Assembly (NCBI GenBank): GCA_025055795.1
Contig: JANWVV010000018.1
Span: 21,832 to 76,514 of the forward strand
Length of the DNA: 54,683 nucleotides
Source: Gemmataceae bacterium
Lineage (GTDB): Bacteria > Planctomycetota > Planctomycetia > Gemmatales > Gemmataceae
Direction of reading: 5' to 3'
Part shown: one piece after another, positions 52,950 through 54,683 of the stretch
How positions within the stretch are numbered: the stretch's first letter is position 1
How the letters are laid out: each line of letters opens with the position of its first letter
Translations under genes and position numbers: made by a program
The notes under the pieces: generated by a model
Told to the model about the DNA's origin: nothing
Database searches by the model: none
The model's input: only the letters and a program-made list of their open reading frames with translations

Positions 52950-54128
52950 TCATTGCCGGGCCTGCGCTTGCCGGCGGGCTTCTTCACAGGTTTTGCACTT
53001 TTCCCCGCCGGTGGCACTCGGCAAACGGAAGGAGACGCTTACCGGCTGCGTGGCCGGCAGGGAGCTGACTCGGCCCATGCTATCGCGACCGCTGGTCGGC
53101 AGGTTCGGTAGCGATGTCGGAGAACTTCCGTCGCGATTATACGTTCCGTTCGGATTGGGCGGGACAACCCCAGGCAACGTGGCAGGATGATACGAGCCAC
53201 CATGGGGAATAATGGTGTAGCCGGCATCCTTGACGCCTGTCAGGTGGTGGATGACGGTGGCCCCGGGGGGTAAACCTTTCGGCGGGGGTGGCTGAATGTT
53301 GAAAATCCGCATCAGGTCGGCATCACTGATGGCCAGCGTTCCGTTGAGGATGTTGTCCACCCGTTGATCCTCCTGGGCATATTCGGGGCTGGAAGGATCG
53401 GAAAACACACCGGGTGGCAGCTTGGGCGGTGTTGCGGCTGGTAGCAGGCTGAGCTTGCCCCGCGTGCTGGCGTACTCGATCAGAGCGGCCCGGTAAGGAT
53501 TGGCCTGCAGGGTGAAACTGAGCGGCTTGTCATCGGGGTCGGCCATCAGCACGGTCCAAGGGGTGTTGCGTTTCATGACCACCTTGCATCCCCGGGCAAT
53601 ACACGCGGTGCGCAGCTCCTCACGGTCCCCGATGCTCACTTCGGTGGTGAGGAACACGTCGACGTATTCACCGACGCGGATCTGACCGCCCGCGGCTCGG
53701 CTTTTGGGCACCTCCACGTTGACTGCTCGGGTCCGTGGCTCCAGACGCCGGCTGAGCTCCTCCGGCAAGCTGAGTTCTTCGAAAAAGTCCTGAAGTAACA
53801 CTTGATCGGCCAGCACGTTGCGTTTCAGCACTCGCAGGGCTGCTGCCGCGGGCATCGGGGGAAGGAGCCGAGCACGCCAGTTCTCGCCCAGACGGGCCTT
53901 CAGAGCTTCGGCTTCGTCCGGCTGGAGCTCCCGAACCATGACCTGGTCGGCCATGACCGTGGTGCCTTCAAACATGTTTTGTTTGGCCACCAGCACCTTC
54001 AGAGGGGGTGGAGGCGGCGGCTCCGAAGCGGCCTTCCGCTCGAACAGGCCGGCATACTTGGCCACCGCTACGGCCCCCAAACCGATCAACAAGGCTAACG
54101 CAAGGGCGAATACGGTACTGGCTCTCAT
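52950..54128 (-). CDS. cpaB: Flp pilus assembly protein CpaB/RcpC with a long C-terminal extension
   Basis: This 392-residue Tad periplasmic protein has an N-terminal TM (about 6-26) followed by a Pro-rich spacer, then the SAF domain region (LKVLVAKQNMFEGTTVMADQ, about 43-120) and the conserved TRAVNVEVPKSRAAGGQIRVGEYVDVFLT. Typical CpaB proteins have about 260-300 residues. Here about 120 extra residues of low-complexity Pro/Ser/Thr/Gly sequence end in GGEKCKTCEEARRQ, a possible disulfide or metal Cys pair. The ATG 54128 has GAGGTGG 7-8 bases upstream. A longer frame to 54365 is not supported. Confidence 0.9.
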   Translation of the reverse strand: MRASTVFALALALLIGLGAVAVAKYAGLFERKAASEPPPPPPLKVLVAKQNMFEGTTVMADQVMVRELQPDEAEALKARLGENWRARLLPPMPAAAALRVLKRNVLADQVLLQDFFEELSLPEELSRRLEPRTRAVNVEVPKSRAAGGQIRVGEYVDVFLTTEVSIGDREELRTACIARGCKVVMKRNTPWTVLMADPDDKPLSFTLQANPYRAALIEYASTRGKLSLLPAATPPKLPPGVFSDPSSPEYAQEDQRVDNILNGTLAISDADLMRIFNIQPPPPKGLPPGATVIHHLTGVKDAGYTIIPHGGSYHPATLPGVVPPNPNGTYNRDGSSPTSLPNLPTSGRDSMGRVSSLPATQPVSVSFRLPSATGGEKCKTCEEARRQAQARQ

Positions 54129-54336
54129 GGGTGCCACCTCAATCCGGTAGTTGATTGCATTCGGGGTGGTTTCTACAGGATCAGCAACACCGACTGTTAC
54201 TGATCCAAATCCAGCGTTTAATTCCCTGGACGTAACACCACTATAAATGATGACTCGTCGTGCCTCTGCTGAGGGCTGAGAGCCCGGGCGGCTTGGTCCG
54301 CCTGAACGGCTCTGCGGTTCGTTGCCATTGGCCTCC

Positions 54337-54683
54337 TCATTCGCGGAGCATAACCGCGCGACCAATGAGGAGCTCGTTGGGGTTGGCCGGCACCAGCCAG
54401 GTGAGGGTGGCGTCCCGCACGCGGAGTTCCACCCGTACTTCCAGTGGCTGGCCGGGTGCCGGAGGGCTGGGCGTCCCCTCCGGACTGCCTATCAGGATGC
54501 GGGCTCGGCTGGCACGGTGCTCGCCAAGCACGGCCGCAACCACCTGTTGCACTTCGGTTTCGTCTCCGCCCAAAGCGGCGACGCGGGCGGCACGGGCGGC
54601 TGCCTCCCCCACCAGTTGCTCGGCCACGAGCAGGTCAGCCAGACCCACCAGACCCGCTGCCACCAGCAGCAACAGGGGCAACG
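54337..54683 (-). CDS. TadE-like minor pilin, 5' end cut by window
   Basis: This 115-codon fragment is open past the window edge, so the true start is outside. The visible N-terminal hydrophobic stretch (LPLLLLVAAGLVGLADLLVA) and EQLVGEAAARAARVAA match the TadE pseudopilin helix; the basic RRG-type prepilin site would be upstream. A beta-rich tail follows (PLEVRVELRVRDATLTWLVPA). It precedes cpaB on the same strand by 208 bases and is the first visible gene of the Tad block. Confidence 0.75.
   Translation of the reverse strand, partial: LPLLLLVAAGLVGLADLLVAEQLVGEAAARAARVAALGGDETEVQQVVAAVLGEHRASRARILIGSPEGTPSPPAPGQPLEVRVELRVRDATLTWLVPANPNELLIGRAVMLRE

Overview
The window reads as a stretch of chromosome from a planctomycete, most likely near the Gemmataceae. 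The grounds are a fused SecD-SecF protein, a BBP7-type outer-membrane barrel, a Tad pilus cluster with planctomycete-like CpaE and CpaB, a large RpoD-like sigma factor, several secreted Pro/Ser-rich proteins, tRNAs without an encoded CCA, and moderately high GC with AT-richer intergenic gaps. This placement is an inference from gene content. No rRNA, CRISPR array, insertion sequence or prophage was found.

Layout. 0-3 kb (minus): two secreted low-complexity proteins and a Wza-like polysaccharide-export lipoprotein. 3-9 kb: an N-acyl-D-amino-acid deacylase (minus), a dicarboxylate/amino-acid symporter (plus), an HtrA-like protease (minus), a DksA/TraR zinc-finger protein (minus) and tRNA-Ala(GGC). 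9-14 kb: a flippase-like membrane protein (plus), an orphan Cys-rich protein (minus), a PEGA lipoprotein (minus) and a membrane-anchored PP2C phosphatase (plus). 14-19 kb (minus): an RND metal-efflux pump and its adaptor, possibly behind a tiny leader ORF, then tRNA-Thr(CGT). 19-25 kb: lysyl-tRNA synthetase (minus), then a methyltransferase, a four-S1-domain RNA-binding protein and a MoxR ATPase (plus). 25-32 kb (plus): DUF58 and transglutaminase proteins, which with MoxR form the familiar MoxR/DUF58/TgpA set, then an isochorismatase-like hydrolase and a class V aminotransferase. 31-39 kb (minus): a BBP7 barrel, a second D-aminoacylase with a signal sequence, SecDF and YajC. 40-46 kb: two overlapping small envelope genes (plus), a sigma-70 factor (minus), a PHB-depolymerase-like esterase (plus), and a UshA-like domain fused to a tetraheme cytochrome (plus). 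46-54.7 kb (minus): a Tad/Flp pilus block in transcription order tadE (cut by the window edge), cpaB, tadG-like, cpaE, cpaF, tadB, tadC.

Much of the window serves the cell envelope: export (SecDF/YajC), pilus assembly (Tad), efflux (RND/HlyD), quality control (HtrA), exopolysaccharide export and secreted matrix-like proteins. No gene set in the window is clearly a new system. The most unusual items are the UshA-like/tetraheme cytochrome fusion, the large extra mass in the SecF periplasmic loop, the Cys-to-Asp difference between the two D-aminoacylases, a CpaE without the P-loop lysine, an intrinsic terminator with no known upstream gene at 7.55 kb, and competing inverted repeats upstream of yajC.
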